Positions 1 through 11,438 of a stretch of DNA of 64,000 nucleotides are shown here, piece by piece (the first letter of the stretch is position 1; the number at the start of each line of letters is the position of its first letter). The notes under the pieces are model-generated. The model was not told where the DNA came from. It did no database searches and worked only from the letters and a program-made list of their open reading frames with translations. The stretch covers positions 98,850,502 through 98,914,501 of the forward strand of contig OZ022501.1 in the NCBI GenBank assembly GCA_963989385.1, given 5' to 3'. The position numbers and the translations under genes were made by a program. This stretch comes from Ctena decussata (lineage: Eukaryota; Mollusca; Bivalvia; Lucinida; Lucinidae).

Positions 1-441
1 TTAGAGAAGAAGTTGTTTAAATAAGTTATTTTTCGACATTGGCATTTGAACAAAATTACACTCGTAAACAGAAAGTAGGTCACTGCACCAAAACTACGCC
101 ACAGATTTTTTCAATTTTACAATTCTGAATACCAATGTTCCACTGATGTTTCATGCAAAAATTCAGACAAATATACCCAGTGGTCCTGGAGAAGAAGATG
201 ATTTTGTTATTTTTGCTATTTTTAGTCACGGTGGCCCTCTTGGATATTCAACCTGACCCAATTTTACAATTCTGAGACTCTGGAGTCAGGTCATGCTCCA
301 TGTGAAATTTGAGAACCATGGGTACAGTAGTTTTACAGAAGAAGATGTTTGAATATTTGTTTTCAAGTGTTGACGGACGACGCACGACGGACGCTTTGGT
401 ATGACAATAGCTCACTATGGCCCTTAGGGCCAGGTGAGCTA
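1..441 (+). repeat. HINE family A, 3' part (cut by window edge)
   Basis: This matches the 3' part of the family A element at 1145-3213. It has the same core text, a short CGACG-rich microsatellite near 370-395 and a terminal hairpin at 410-440, where AGCTCAC pairs with GTGAGCT around GGCCC/GGGCC. The 5' part lies outside the window. Assignment to the Helentron-associated (pearl/HINE) class rests on architecture, not on a database match. Confidence 0.7.
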
Positions 442-528
442 AAAAATCAAAGGGGCATAACTTGAAAACTAAGGAAGAGGGAACAACCATTTTTACACGC
501 AACACATTCCCCCTACCTAATACATATG

Positions 529-803
529 AGCCGGACACATAGCGCAATCGGTAGGGCACCTGACTCGTAAGTCAGAGGTCCTGGGTTCGAATCCCGGTCT
601 GGCCACATGCTTTCGTTTCTCCTTCCGCTGATTCAAGAATGGCAGTTGTCAGTTACTGGCGAAAGTATGTGCACTTAGTACTGGTTAACCGCTTAGGAGG
701 TCTAAGCCTGCCCAGGAATAGTGTGGTTAGGTTAACTGACCGTCCCGACATGACCTTAGTTGTTTACCGTGGACGTTAAGCATCAAATCAACCAACCAAC
801 CAA
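529..803 (+). mobile_element. tRNA-derived SINE (SINE-1) with 12-bp target duplication
   Basis: The tRNA-like head (about 532-606) has an A box (TAGCGCAATCGGTAGGGC) and a B box (GGTTCGAATCC), with seven pairable acceptor bases. The anticodon arm closes on a six-base loop, so it is not a normal tRNA gene. The body ends in CAAC repeats. A perfect 12-bp target-site duplication, CTAATACATATG, lies at 517-528 and 804-815. Two further copies lie at 55730-55976 and 58415-58686. Confidence 0.88.
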
Positions 804-815
804 CTAATACATATG

Positions 816-1144
816 CTTATAAAATTTCATGCAGATATCCCAAATGGTTACTGAGTTATGGCTTGTACAAGAATGTTTACAGACGGACGGACGGACAGTG
901 CCACGACATAATATGTCCGTTTTTTCAAAGTCAAGGTCAACCTACAGTCAACATTTGTACAAACTATGATGGGCTCGACTGTCCAATGCTACATACCAGG
1001 TTTCAGGGTCATAGGCCTTTCGATTCTGGAGAAGAAGAGTTTTAAAAGGTTTTACCATATATGGGCCTGGCGGCCATCTCTCGTCATGTGGCTAAGACCA
1101 TCTGAACAAACTTTGGTTCCTTTGTCCCACTGAAGCTTTGTATG
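816..1144 (+). repeat. HINE family B, left part, interrupted by a family A element
   Basis: Bases 816-940 hold the 3' end of another repeat with an ACGG microsatellite at 878-897; together with 442-516 it forms the SINE's host sequence. From about 925 the text is family B core ('ggtcaaggtcaac', 'gaagaag', 'taccatatatgggc'). It stops mid-unit at 1144, where a family A element begins, and resumes at 3214. Confidence 0.6.
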
Positions 1145-3213
1145 ACAAGAGGCCCAAATGGGCCTGATATCGCTCACCTGGCATTTGTGCAACGGGACCA
1201 TTCTGATACAAAATTGGTCCAATTCCAGAGATTTTCTCAATTTAACATTTTGCTACTTTTAGTTACAGAGGCCAACTTGTCTGGTCTTTATATATTTACT
1301 TTTGAAACACCTCAAGGCAAGAATCATTTTGCCACAAATTTCATCAAAATCCATTCAGGGGTTACTGAGATATTGTCAGTTTCATGTTTTGTGCTATTTT
1401 TATTAACAGCAGATGGCGGCCATCTTAGAATGCAAAAATGCGAAAAATTGAAAAGTTTTCATGCAAGGACCATTTTGACACAAAATTGGTCCAGTTCCAT
1501 TGTAATTTTTAATTTTCAAATTTTGCTATTTTAAGTAACAGAGGCCAACTTGACGGGTCAATATTTGTTAATTTGTGAAACACGTCAAAGCAACAATCAT
1601 TTTGCCACAAATTTCGTCTCAATCGCTTCAGCGGTTAATGAGATGTTGTAATTTTCATGTTTTGTGCTATTTTTAGTAATGGCAGATGGCGGCCATCTTT
1701 GAATGCCAAAATGCAGAAAATCGAAAAAGCTTAATGAAAGGACCATTCTGACATAAAATTAGTCCAATTCCACTGAGATTTTCTTATTTTCACATTTTTC
1801 TATTTTTAGTAACAAAGGCCAATATGACTTGTCTATATTTAGTTACTTTTGAAACATCTCAATGCAAAAATCATTTTGACACAAATTTCGTCAAAATCTA
1901 TTCAGCGGTAACTGAGATATTGTCATTTTCATGTTTTGTGCTATTTTTAGTAATGGCAGATGGTGGCCATCTTGGAATGCCAAATTGCAATTAATCCAAA
2001 TGGCTTCTGACACAAAATTGGTCCAATTCCATTCAAGGGTTCTTGAGTAATTGTCATTTTATGTTTGTGCTATTTTAAGTAATGGCAGATGTCGGCCATC
2101 TTGGAAAGCCAAATTGCAATTAATCGAAACGGCTTCATGCAAGGAACATTCTGGCACAATATTGGCCTAATTCCATTCAAGGGTTCTTGAGTAATTGTCA
2201 TTTTTATGTTTGTGCTATTTTTAGTAATGGCAGATGTCGGCCATCTTGGAAAGCCAAATTGCAATTAATCGAAACGGCTTCATGCAAGGAGCATTCTGAC
2301 ACAAAATTGGTCGAATTCCATTCAAGGGTTCTTGAGTAATTGTCATTTTTATGTTTGTGCTATTTTTAGTAACGGCTCCCATGGTGGCCATCTTGGATAG
2401 TCAACTGGCACAAAATTGAAATAATTCCTTTCAAGGACCATTTCTGACCAAATCTGACCACAATCCATTGCGTTTTCTTGTAAACGCTAAGTAGGTCACT
2501 GTGACCTAATTCCGCTATAGATTTTTTTCATTTTTACAACTTTTAATCCTAAGGTCCCATTAATGTTCCACGCAAACTTTCAGCCAAATATACCAAATGG
2601 TTCTGGAGAAGAAGTTGATTTTGCTGTTTTTGCTATTTATAGTAACGTCGGCCATCTTGGATTCTTGACCTGACCCAATTTTACAATTTTAAAACCCTGC
2701 AGTCTGGTCATGCTCCATGTGAAATTTGAGACCCATGGGTGCAGTGGTTTAAGAGAAGAAGTTGTTTGAAGTCATTTGAATAAGTCGTTTTTTGACATTC
2801 GCATTTGAGCAAAATTACACTCGTAAACAGAAAGTAGGTCACTGTGACAAAACTCCACTACAGATTTTTTTCATTTTTACAATTTTGAATACCAAGGTTT
2901 CATTGAAGTTCCATGCCAAAATTCAGACAAATATACCCATTGGTTCTGGAGAAGAAGTTTATTTTGTTGTTTTTTGCTATTTTTAGTAATGGCGGCCATC
3001 TTGGATTTTCAACCTGACCCAATTTTACAATTCTGAGACCCTGGAGTCAGGTCATGCTTCATGTGAAATTTGAGAACCATGGGACCAGTAGTTTTACAGA
3101 AGAAGATGTTTGAATATTTGTTTTTAGGTGTTGACGGACATATTTTGGGACGACGCACGCCGCACGCATTGGTATGACAATAGCTCACTATGGCCCTTCT
3201 GGCCAGGTGAGCT
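1145..3213 (+). mobile_element. HINE family A, full length, nested in family B
   Basis: The 5' end is ACAAGAGGCCCAAATGGGCC followed by CGCTCACCTGG. About six imperfect units of 290-340 bp follow, each with 'tagtaa(c/t)ggcagatg..ggccatcttgga'. The 3' end has a GACG-rich tract and a hairpin (3182-3213) ending AGGTGAGCT. GCTCACCTG at the 5' end and CAGGTGAGC at the 3' end are inverted repeats. No protein is encoded. The termini are defined because the family B unit is continuous on both sides. Confidence 0.75.
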
Positions 3214-3573
3214 AAAAAATGGCTTCAAACAGCTCAGTGGTTTCAGAGGAGAAGATGTTTGAAACTGTTCACAGGAGACAGAATCTCAGTGTCCTTGAAC
3301 AAAGTTTCAAGGTCATAGGCCTTTTGGTTCTGGAGAAAAAGATTTTGAAGGGTTTTTACCATATATGGGCGTGGCGGCCATCTTGGTCATGTGACCCAGA
3401 TACCCAAACAAACTTTCGTTCCCCAACCTAGGTAGGCTCCATATTAAAAATATGGCTTCAATCGGCCCAGTGGTTTCAGAGTAGAAGATGTTTGAAAATG
3501 TTGACGACGGACAGACGACGGATGCCTGGCTATAATATAAGCTCACCCATGAGCCTAAAGGCTCAGGTGAGCT
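3214..3573 (+). repeat. HINE family B, 3' part after the nested insertion
   Basis: The sequence resumes the family B unit ('atggcttcaa..cagtggtttcagagga') exactly where the copy before 1144 stopped. It ends with a GACGGAC-rich tract and the hairpin AAGCTCACCCATGAGCC..GGCTCAGGTGAGCT at 3538-3573. Confidence 0.65.
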
Positions 3574-3735
3574 AATAAAATGTATCTAAATGTTTTTATT
3601 CTTTATATACATGATTTGAAAGATTATTTTGCACTCCTTTTGATAAAGAGAATTTTCCCTTCAAACAGTAGTAAATTCATTGAAGTGAACAAAATCTTTA
3701 GTTAATTAATTTTATAAGAGTAAAGTACTATGCTA
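3574..3735. other. Short AT-rich gap, nothing recognised
   Basis: About 160 bp of AT-rich sequence between two HINE termini. No exon, RNA or repeat was recognised. Confidence 0.5.
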
Positions 3736-6165
3736 AACAAGAGGGCCATGAGGCCATGAATCGCTCACCTGAGCAATTGGCAAAGTGGCTTTTTCTTATA
3801 TCTGAAATTGTCAAAATATGCGTCTTGGGTCAAAAGCCAAAGAATGATCATGACCTCTTGTACTCATAAATCTTCATGTACTCATTAAAACAACCATATA
3901 TACCATTTTAGGCCAAAATCTTCAAAACCTTCCATGAAATCTTATGTTATAGAATTTTCCCATATTTGTCCACGCCGGAAAAATGGTCAAGGTAAACCCA
4001 AGGTCATCATTTGAACAGTCTTGGTAGTACTCTAGTACTCTATGCTACTTACCAAGTTTCAAGGCTATTGGTGTATTGGTTCTGGAATAGAAAAATTTTA
4101 TAGGTTTATACCATAAATGGGTATGGTGGCCATGTTGGTCAGGTGACCTGGATCGTTCAAAGAAAGTTTTGTTCAATCAACCCCTGGAGGCTCTATATGA
4201 AATGTGTTTACAAGTGGCCCTTTGGCTTTTGAGGAAATGTTTGAAACATTCAAAATATGAGAGATCTGGGTCAAAGAATGACCTTGACCTCTTGTACTCA
4301 ATATTCTTGATGACCTCATTTAGATGACTGTATAATATACAATTTTAAGGCCAAAATCTTCAAAACTTCCCATGAAATCTTATAGTCTAGCATAAAAAAA
4401 GGTCAAGGTCAACCCTAGGTCATAATTTGAACAATTTTTTAACTCCAGTACCCAATGCTACATACCAAGTTTCAAGGCCATCGGTCAGTTGGTTCTGGAT
4501 AAGAAGATTTTTTAAAGGTTTTTACCATATATGGGCATGGCTGCCATGTAGATCATGTGACCCAGACCATTTGAAGAAATTTTCGTTCCCTCAACCCCTG
4601 AAGGCTCTATATGATTTTTGGTTACAATTTGCTCTGTGGCTTTTAAGAAGTTTTAAATTGTCAAAAAATAAATGAGAATTCAGTCAAAGGTCAAAGAACG
4701 ACCTTGAAATCTTGTACTCATGATTCTTCATGTACTCATTAAGATGACTGTATTTACCAATTTTTAGCCATAAATCTTCATAACTTTCCATGAAATCTTA
4801 TGCTCTAGCATTTTCCAATATTTGACCTTGCCATAAAATGGTCAAGGTAAACCCAAGGTCATCATTTTGAACAATCTTGATTGTACTGGAGTACCCAATG
4901 CTACATACCAAGTTTCAAGGCCATCGGTCAATTGGACAATCTTGATTGTACTGGAGTACCCAATGCTACATACCAAGTTTCAAGGCCATCGGTCAATTGG
5001 TTCTAAAGAAGAAGATTTTTAAAGGTTTTTAACATATATGGGCATGGCCGCCATGCTGGTCAAGTGACCTGGACCGTTTGAACAAATTTTCATTCCCTCA
5101 ACCCCTGGAGGCTCTGTATGAAATTTGGTTACAATTGACCCAGTGGACTTTGAGGAGATTGTCTGAAATTGTCAAAATATGAATGTGCTGGGTCAAAGGT
5201 CAAAGAAAGACCTTGACCTCTTGTACTCATAAATCTTCATGTACTTATTAAAATGACTGTATTTACCAATTTGTAGGCCAAAATCTTCAAAACTTTTCAA
5301 GAAATCTTATGTTCTAGCATTTTTCCATATTTGACCTTGCCGTAAAAAAGGTCAAGGTCAACCCAAGGTCATCATTTGAACAATCTTGATAGTCCTCAAG
5401 TATCCAATACTACATACCAAGTTTCAAGACCATCGATCAATTGGTTCTGGAGAAGAAGATTTTAAAGGTTTTTACCATATATTGGCGTGGTGGCCATATT
5501 GATCATGTGACCCAGACCATTTTAACAAATTTTCATTGCCTCAACCCCTGAAAAGTCTATATGAAACTTGGTTAAAATTGACCCAGTGGCTTTTGAGAAG
5601 ACTGTCTGAAATTCTCGAAAAATGAGATACCTGGGTCAAAGATCAAAGAATGACCTTGACCTCTTGTACTCACAGATCTTCATGTACTCATTAAGATGAC
5701 TGTATTTACCTATTTTTAGACTGAAATCTTCAACAGTTTCCAAGAAATCTTTAGTTCTAGCATTTTCCCATATAAAAGCACCAACAACCAAATTTGAACT
5801 TACTGTAAAACAGGTCAAGGTCAACCCAAGGTCATAATTTGAACAATCTTGGTAATACTTGTGTACCCAATGCTACATACCAAGTTTCAAGGCTATCAGC
5901 CTATTGGTTAGAACTGGAGAAGAAGATTTTTTAAGGTTTTGACCATATATGGACATGGCGGCCATCATGGTCATGTGACCAAGACTGTTTGAACAATTTT
6001 CCGTTCCTAAAACCTCAGGAGGCTACACATTAAATTTGGTTACAATCGGCCCAGTGGTTTCAGGGGAGAAGGGAGAAGTCGTTTGAAATTGTTGACGGAC
6101 GGCGGACAGATGACGGAACATGCCAATACTATAAGCTCCCCCGGAGCCGCTGGCTCAGGTGAGCT
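3736..6165 (+). mobile_element. HINE family E, full length
   Basis: It starts with AACAAGAGGGCCATGAGGCC and CGCTCACCTGA. The core has about six units of roughly 390 bp, each running from 'caaagaatgaccttgacctcttgtactcat' style text through 'accaagtttcaaggccatcgg', 'ttctggagaagaagatttt' and 'taccatatatgggc'. It ends with a GACGGAC tract (6094-6118) and a CCCCCGGAGCC..GGCTCAGGTGAGCT hairpin. No open reading frame of note. Confidence 0.75.
4871..5000. repeat. Perfect 65-bp tandem duplication inside the HINE core
   Basis: 4871-4935 is repeated without a mismatch at 4936-5000. The neighbouring core units are clearly diverged, so this duplication is recent compared with unit amplification. Confidence 0.9.
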
Positions 6166-6266
6166 AAAAAAGTTTCTAAAACACATTATATACACTTTTA
6201 TTAACACGTAACATCAGAATTTTGATCATTTTTTCTTCCCCTCCCCTTTAAGTTTAAATCTAGGTT

Positions 6267-6610
6267 AAACCAGAGGACCACTGGTCCTGTAGCTCACCTG
6301 AGTCACTGTGTCCTCACCACTCATGCGTATGTAGCAAATTCTGCAATATGGCTGAATTTCTAAATTATCCAGGATCGTATGCCTGTCCTAGTTATCAGCA
6401 AGATTTAGTGAAGTTTCAATATAAAATTAAGTTGCTATGCCGAGAACAAGGTCAAATATGGGCTATTTAAGCATTCGAAGGAGAGTAACTCCAATGCAAA
6501 ATGTACAAAATAGTTGAATTTCAATCTCATCTGAGGGCCTGTTCTGGTTAAAAGCAATTTTGATCATGTTCCGATAAATATATGGCTTCAATTGCAGACA
6601 TTTACTGAAT
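6267..6610 (+). repeat. HINE family C, 5' fragment
   Basis: It begins AACCAGAGGACCACTGGTCC (hairpin GGACC/GGTCC) then TAGCTCACCTGAG, as at 11189 and 60225. It runs out before the MITE at 6621, so it is a 3'-truncated copy. Confidence 0.6.
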
Positions 6611-6620
6611 TACAATAATT

Positions 6621-6904
6621 GGGCCAAACACGAGAAAACCAACAAAGTGGTTGTGTGCCCACCGCAGACTCAGATAAGCCTGGGCATCTGCCCAGTCTAA
6701 TCAGAGTCTTCACTAAGAGCTTAAACGGTAGCTTAGGGTCTAAGCTAGCTTCATAGGAACAGTGAAAACTCTGATCAGACTGACCCTAAGCTTCTCTTTA
6801 AGCACTTAGTGAAAACTCTGATCAGACTGGGCAGAGGCCCAGGCTGATCTGAGACTGCGCTGAGGGCACAACCACATTGCTGGTTTTGTCGAGTCGCGGC
6901 TCAT
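6621..6904. mobile_element. Palindromic MITE family M, copy 1
   Basis: Ends are inverted: 'aaaaccaacaaagtgg' near 6635 and 'ccacattgctggtttt' near 6875. The inside is rich in CTGATCAGACTG-type blocks in both orientations. Other copies are 51666-51890, 53980-54216 and 54585-54822. It lies 31 bp beyond the donor of the MYRF exon at 6936-7201. Confidence 0.7.
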
Positions 6905-6935
6905 ATCTAAAATTACTGTCAGTATCTAAAATTAC

Positions 6936-7201
6936 CTCAAAATCGACTTCATTCCAATGTCCCCAGCCTTCGTTATCGGGTGCTTGTTCACACTGTTGAG
7001 CTTTCTCATTAGAACATATATGTACTTCGTGACTATTAAATGTCTCAAACTTCAGTGAGTAAGCATTAAATCCTATGTGAGCACTGTATGGTAGGTTGTA
7101 CGTGTAGTTATTGAGGTACGACAGAGTAGCGTTTTTGTTTCTGTCGCCGAGGGTTAAGTTGAGTTCAGGAATAGTGATTTTCACATGATGCTCACTGTCA
7201 T
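6936..7201 (-). CDS. MYRF: MYRF exon: C-terminal lumenal domain
   Basis: Exon of 266 nt, with acceptor TTTATTTGTTTCAG (ends 7202) and donor GAG|GTAATT (6935). It reads two bases plus 88 codons. Residues such as TIPELNLTLGDR, NYTYNLPYS, HEVHICS and EGWGHWNEVDF follow the pattern of the MYRF C-terminal domain (MRF_C2): a strand-rich lumenal/extracellular domain with a Leu/Phe-Thr strand, a VHxCS motif and a later Cys. Two N-glycosylation sequons are present (NAT, NYT). The entering phase needs one base, which the exon at 18046-18184 supplies (G+AT = Asp). The last coding exon was not found and is probably left of base 1. The gene identity comes from my memory of the family pattern. Confidence 0.72.
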
Positions 7202-7204
7202 CTG

Positions 7205-7600
7205 AAACAAATAAAACATTTTATCAGAATCTTTATTATATGACCACAGTTTCATTTGCTCATTTCAAGTCATACGTGAGTCAGTATTTTTCAATAACTG
7301 ACCAGTGAGTAGGTCTGTATCACATTTTAAGCTGATGCTATTTGTATTTTCACAATGTGACATTTCAAGATGTTACTTCGCAAGACAATACCATGTCTTA
7401 TCATGGGAAACTGAATTTACACTAATCAGGTAATAAAATGATTACTGATCTGTATTTCAATGAATATGCATACTGACCTCCGCTTCTTCTCAGTCAAAAT
7501 GTAGTTTGCAGGTCGATAAAACTGCATTATCACCTCGAGGAAGGTCAATAATTGTACACTATTACTTTTAACATTTCTAGCATTTCTAGCCTTTATTGTT
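7205..7600. other. Intron, nothing recognised
   Basis: AT-rich intronic sequence between the MYRF exon and a family J repeat. No exon, RNA or element was recognised. Confidence 0.5.
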
Positions 7601-7830
7601 CAATTCAAAGGTGAGTGGGTATACTTGCAGAGGCAGTAACTCTACTATTTCTGCCTCCCAAGCCTGTGGGGGTCTACTCTCAAAGCAAAATATTTGCTCC
7701 GCTTAAAGGAAAGAATTTGCTCCTAGAGGAGCAAATAGAACCCCATTTCAAAGAGCTATCCCATCCAGAGAAGCAAACAGGAATTCATGAAAGTTAATAT
7801 AACATTATTTTCAGAAGACACAGGGGGCGT
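7601..7830 (-). repeat. Interspersed repeat family J (copy 1)
   Basis: Shares 'agcagagttgctt'-type text, read on the minus strand, and a 'tctactctnaaag..aatttgctcct' block with 22960-23200, 49630-50035 and 52440-52735. No coding capacity; class unknown. Confidence 0.5.
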
Positions 7831-7862
7831 TTATTAGAGCAGGAGCATTTGTTATGATTTTC

Positions 7863-9246
7863 AGCTCACCTGGCCCGAAGGGCCATAGTGAGCTATTGTT
7901 ATACCAATGCGTCCGGCGTGCGTCGTCCCGTGCATCGTCCGTCAACACCTAAAAACAAAATTTCAAACATCTTCTTCTGTAAAACAACTGGTCCCATGAT
8001 TCTCAAATTTCACATGGAGCATGACCTGACACCAGGGTCTCAGAATTGTAAAATTGGGTCAGGCTGAAAATCCAAGATGGCAGCTGTTACTAAAAATAGC
8101 AAAAACAACAAAATAAACTTCCTCTCCAGAACCACTGGGTATATTTGTCTGAATTTTGGCATGGTACATCAGTGAAGCCTTGGTATTCAAAATTTTAAAA
8201 ATGAAAAAATCTGTAGCGGAGTTTTGTCACAGTGACCTACTTTCTGTTTACGAGTGTAATTTTGCTCCAATGCCACTGTCAGAAAACGACTTATTCAAAC
8301 AGCTTCAAACAACTTCTTCTGTAAAACCACTGAACCCATAGGTCTCAAATTTCACATGGAGCATGACCAGACTGCAGGGTTTCAAAATTGTAAAATTGGG
8401 TCAGGTCAAGAATCCAAGATGGCCGCCGTTACAAAAAATAACAAAGACAACAAAATCAACTTCTTCTCCAGAACCGTTTGGTATATTTGGTTGAAAGTTT
8501 GCATGAAAGATGAATGGGACCTTGGGATGATTAAAATTGTAAAAATGAAAAAAATCTATCAGAGTGACCTATACTCGAAAAAAATATTAAAGGGTCAAAC
8601 TTTTACCCCGCGATTTCTTGAACATTTCAAACATTTGGTAAAATAAATCATTTCCACCTTCCATTTCATTCATTTTACAAGTTTTGTACACATGAAGTTT
8701 GAAAATATAGCCTATATCTTGACCAAGTCCAGACTTCAATTCACACTACCCTCAAAATCAGAGTTTTTTGAAGTCCATAGGGAACAAATTCACCAAAATT
8801 TTTGATTTTGCCAATTCTAAATTTTTTTAAAAAATTGCTCAATAGTCATCAAGTAGGTCAGCAAGGGGTAGTTTGACTTAAAGCTTGACCTTGGTCAAGA
8901 CAAAGGCTATAGGTTCAAGCTTCACGTGTATAAAACTTGTAAAATGAATAAAATGGAAGGTAGAAATGATCTATTTTACCAAATGTCTGAAATGTTCCAG
9001 AAATCGCGGGGTAAAAATTTGACCCTTTTTTTGAGTATATTTAGCGCTTACAAGACCGATTTTGCTCAAATGTCATTATCTCAAGAAAACGAAATCGATT
9101 CTGGTCAGATTTGGTCAGAAATGGTCCTTGAATGGAATTATTTCAATTTTGTGCCAGTTGACTATCCAAGATGGCCACCATGGGGGCTGTTACTAAAAAT
9201 AGCACAAACATAAAAATGACAATTACTCAAGAACCCTTGAATGGAA
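7863..9246 (-). mobile_element. HINE family A, minus orientation, 3' half
   Basis: The terminal hairpin AGCTCACCTGGCCCGAAGGG..GTGAGCT lies at 7863-7894, so the 3' end is on the left. The core text continues to 9246, where a TIR element interrupts it. It resumes at 16886 in the same frame of the core unit and ends at the 5' terminus near 18032. Confidence 0.72.
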
Positions 9247-9745
9247 TAGACCTTTTTCACACTGTTTCTGCGCATGCGTGTACCTCTTAGGTAACGCGAT
9301 ATTTTACGATGATCGGCGAGACTTTACATAAATTGGGCAATTGGATTTTAAGGCATTGAGACTTTCAATGTAATCAGTTAAAATTAATTGTTTTAATCAT
9401 TTCTGTCTGATTTCTTTTCGTTTTAGAAAAGCTTGGCACAAAGATCATGTAAAGTGAAAGGCATATCGCAAAGAGAAATATTTATTCCTAATTATTTCAT
9501 CTATTACCTGACATCTAGCCTGGCTACAGTCGAATCTGTATATTACTCTGGTGGTCAGATTCGCCTGGTAACTTTCAGAAGAGGTTCTGCAATATGATAC
9601 TCTTCTCACAAATTCTTAAGTTAATAAAAGCAACGTTACAAGTGCCATAAAGTGCCCATTAGACTAACAGAGATCTTTATCTCCATCACCCTCAGAAATC
9701 AATTAGTTTTGGTTTCTCAATCTGTCTGTGAATTTTAGGGGAAGA

Positions 9746-9969
9746 GTTTAAAACCTGGAATGGAACACAGTGGAATGGAATGGAATGGATGACATAATCT
9801 ACTGTGAATTGGTTACAATTGCTCCAAGAGCATGGGACAGTGGTTCTCTTCAGAAAGAAATGACTTCTTCAGAAGGAAAATTCTTTCCTTTAAAAGTGCA
9901 ATTCCAAATCGATGGAAAAAGGTGGACAAGACCATTCCAGTCCACTGTGTTCCATTCCACATTTTAAAC
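9746..9969. mobile_element. 224-bp MITE with about 38-bp TIRs
   Basis: The left arm starts GTTTAAAACC then TGGAATGGAACACAGTGG. The right arm is its inverted copy ending near 9969 (CCACTGTGTTCCATTCCA then CATTTTAAAC). The spacer is AT-rich and non-coding. Confidence 0.7.
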
Positions 9970-11188
9970 AACGCCAAATTAGAAGATCTGATAGTATATT
10001 ATTTCAACAGTGGCAAATTTACATTATGGCCAGCTGTCTTAAACCAATAACAGGCGATCAGCTGTATCACATTTTTCATTCCAATGTTAACAGATTCTGT
10101 CCTCACTAGTCATGATATGATTCATGACAGTAGGACTTCTCTTAAATCAGACGTGTATGCATTGAATCTTGATTGGTGCTGATCAGATCAAAATATGTTT
10201 TTTTTTCATACATTTGAATGTAGATGTATTAAATGTCTGTTCTTAAAATTTCTCCAGAGGTGTTTGAATTTTTTGTAGATAATTTATTTTACTCTAAATT
10301 CTTCAACCATGAGCTACATATATGTCTTTCTCCCTATTCTAATTTGAACAAATCAATGTGTCATAATTCTTTGGTGACTAGGCTTCATTGTGATAACACA
10401 CAGTCAATCTTCTCTTAAATGGGCCAAACAAGTTTCAACAGAGTAGACCCAGATAAGACTGTTCAGGGGAAATATGAACAGTGTTTGGCATTTACTGAAT
10501 TTTCTGTAAAACACTCACTCAAGCATAAAATGAATTAGTCCAAAACCTAAATGTAGATTTTTTTCTTAAAAAATCAATGGGCTCAGGAATTAATTGTCTT
10601 TAGATAGCTTCATATTCTCTAAACACGGAGGGGGTGGGGTGGGGGATGGGGGTGGGGTGGGGGGTGGAGGTCTTGACTAATACTGATCTGATCAGTTGGA
10701 CAAACCTGAATCAGTGCAAACAGTGTAGACCATGATGAGACTGCTCTGGAAAGGTATAAACACTCTTTTGCTTTTACTCATTTTTTCTGTTAAACACCCC
10801 CTCAACTAAAAAATGAACTAGTCCAAAATCAAAAGATAGAATAATCCATTACAGAAAATTGGTGGCCCAGGTTTAATGTATTTAGTTTCCTGTTCTCAAC
10901 GCCTGTTGAGTTATAAAAACAAGTTGCCACAGAACATTAGCTTTATCAGATTGACCATCTGTGTTTACATCTTCAAATTGCTTCTTACATAAAAATCTGC
11001 CACTGCAGCACCATGAAAGGCTGGACAAAAGGTCAGCAAAGTTCGCTAACCAAGATTTGGGAAAAATCTCAGATGCAAGTAACCAGACCCTATGTTCCTT
11101 TGCAGGGGATATATTGAACATAGGGTCAGTAGCCAGACTACCTGACATCTACCGTCCATTTCTTTGAACGAGGTCTGAACAATCAGAA
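9970..11188. other. AT-rich interior of the TIR element with a diverged direct repeat
   Basis: Two copies of a block of about 110 bp ('gtagaccnngataagactg..', '..ctgaattttctgtaaaacac..') lie near 10430-10560 and 10695-10840. A G-rich GGGGTGGGG tract lies at 10628-10668. Opposite-strand ORFs at 10882-11167 have no recognisable product and are not called. Confidence 0.45.
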
Positions 11189-11438
11189 AACCAGAGGACC
11201 ATTGGTCCTGTAGCTCACCTGAGTCCATGCATCCTCAGCACTCAGGGGTAAGTAACTCTAAGGCAAATTGTACAATATGACAGAATTTTGAAGTCTGCTT
11301 CTTGAGAACATTTCTGTAAAACTTTTGTCAAAATATCTACTGTAACACAGAAATAAATGCTAATTTACATTTTTCCCATTATAAGTCTATGGAAACTTTA
11401 AGTTGCCATCGCAACAAACCACATGGGCAACAATAATA
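11189..11438 (+). mobile_element. HINE family C, 5' part
   Basis: Starts AAAACCAGAGGACCATTGGTCC and AGCTCACCTGAG. It is interrupted at 11438 ('caacaataata') by a family D HINE and continues at 13462. The uninterrupted copy at 60225-62020 shows the expected text across the join. Confidence 0.75.

Noticed and set aside
532..606. Functional tRNA gene (anticodon region TCGTAA)
   Set aside because: The anticodon arm closes on six bases, the unit is flanked by SINE body and target duplication, and two more copies exist. It is a SINE head.
10882..11167. Opposed ORFs of 88 and 68 codons
   Set aside because: They overlap on both strands in a TE interior. Neither has recognisable motifs.
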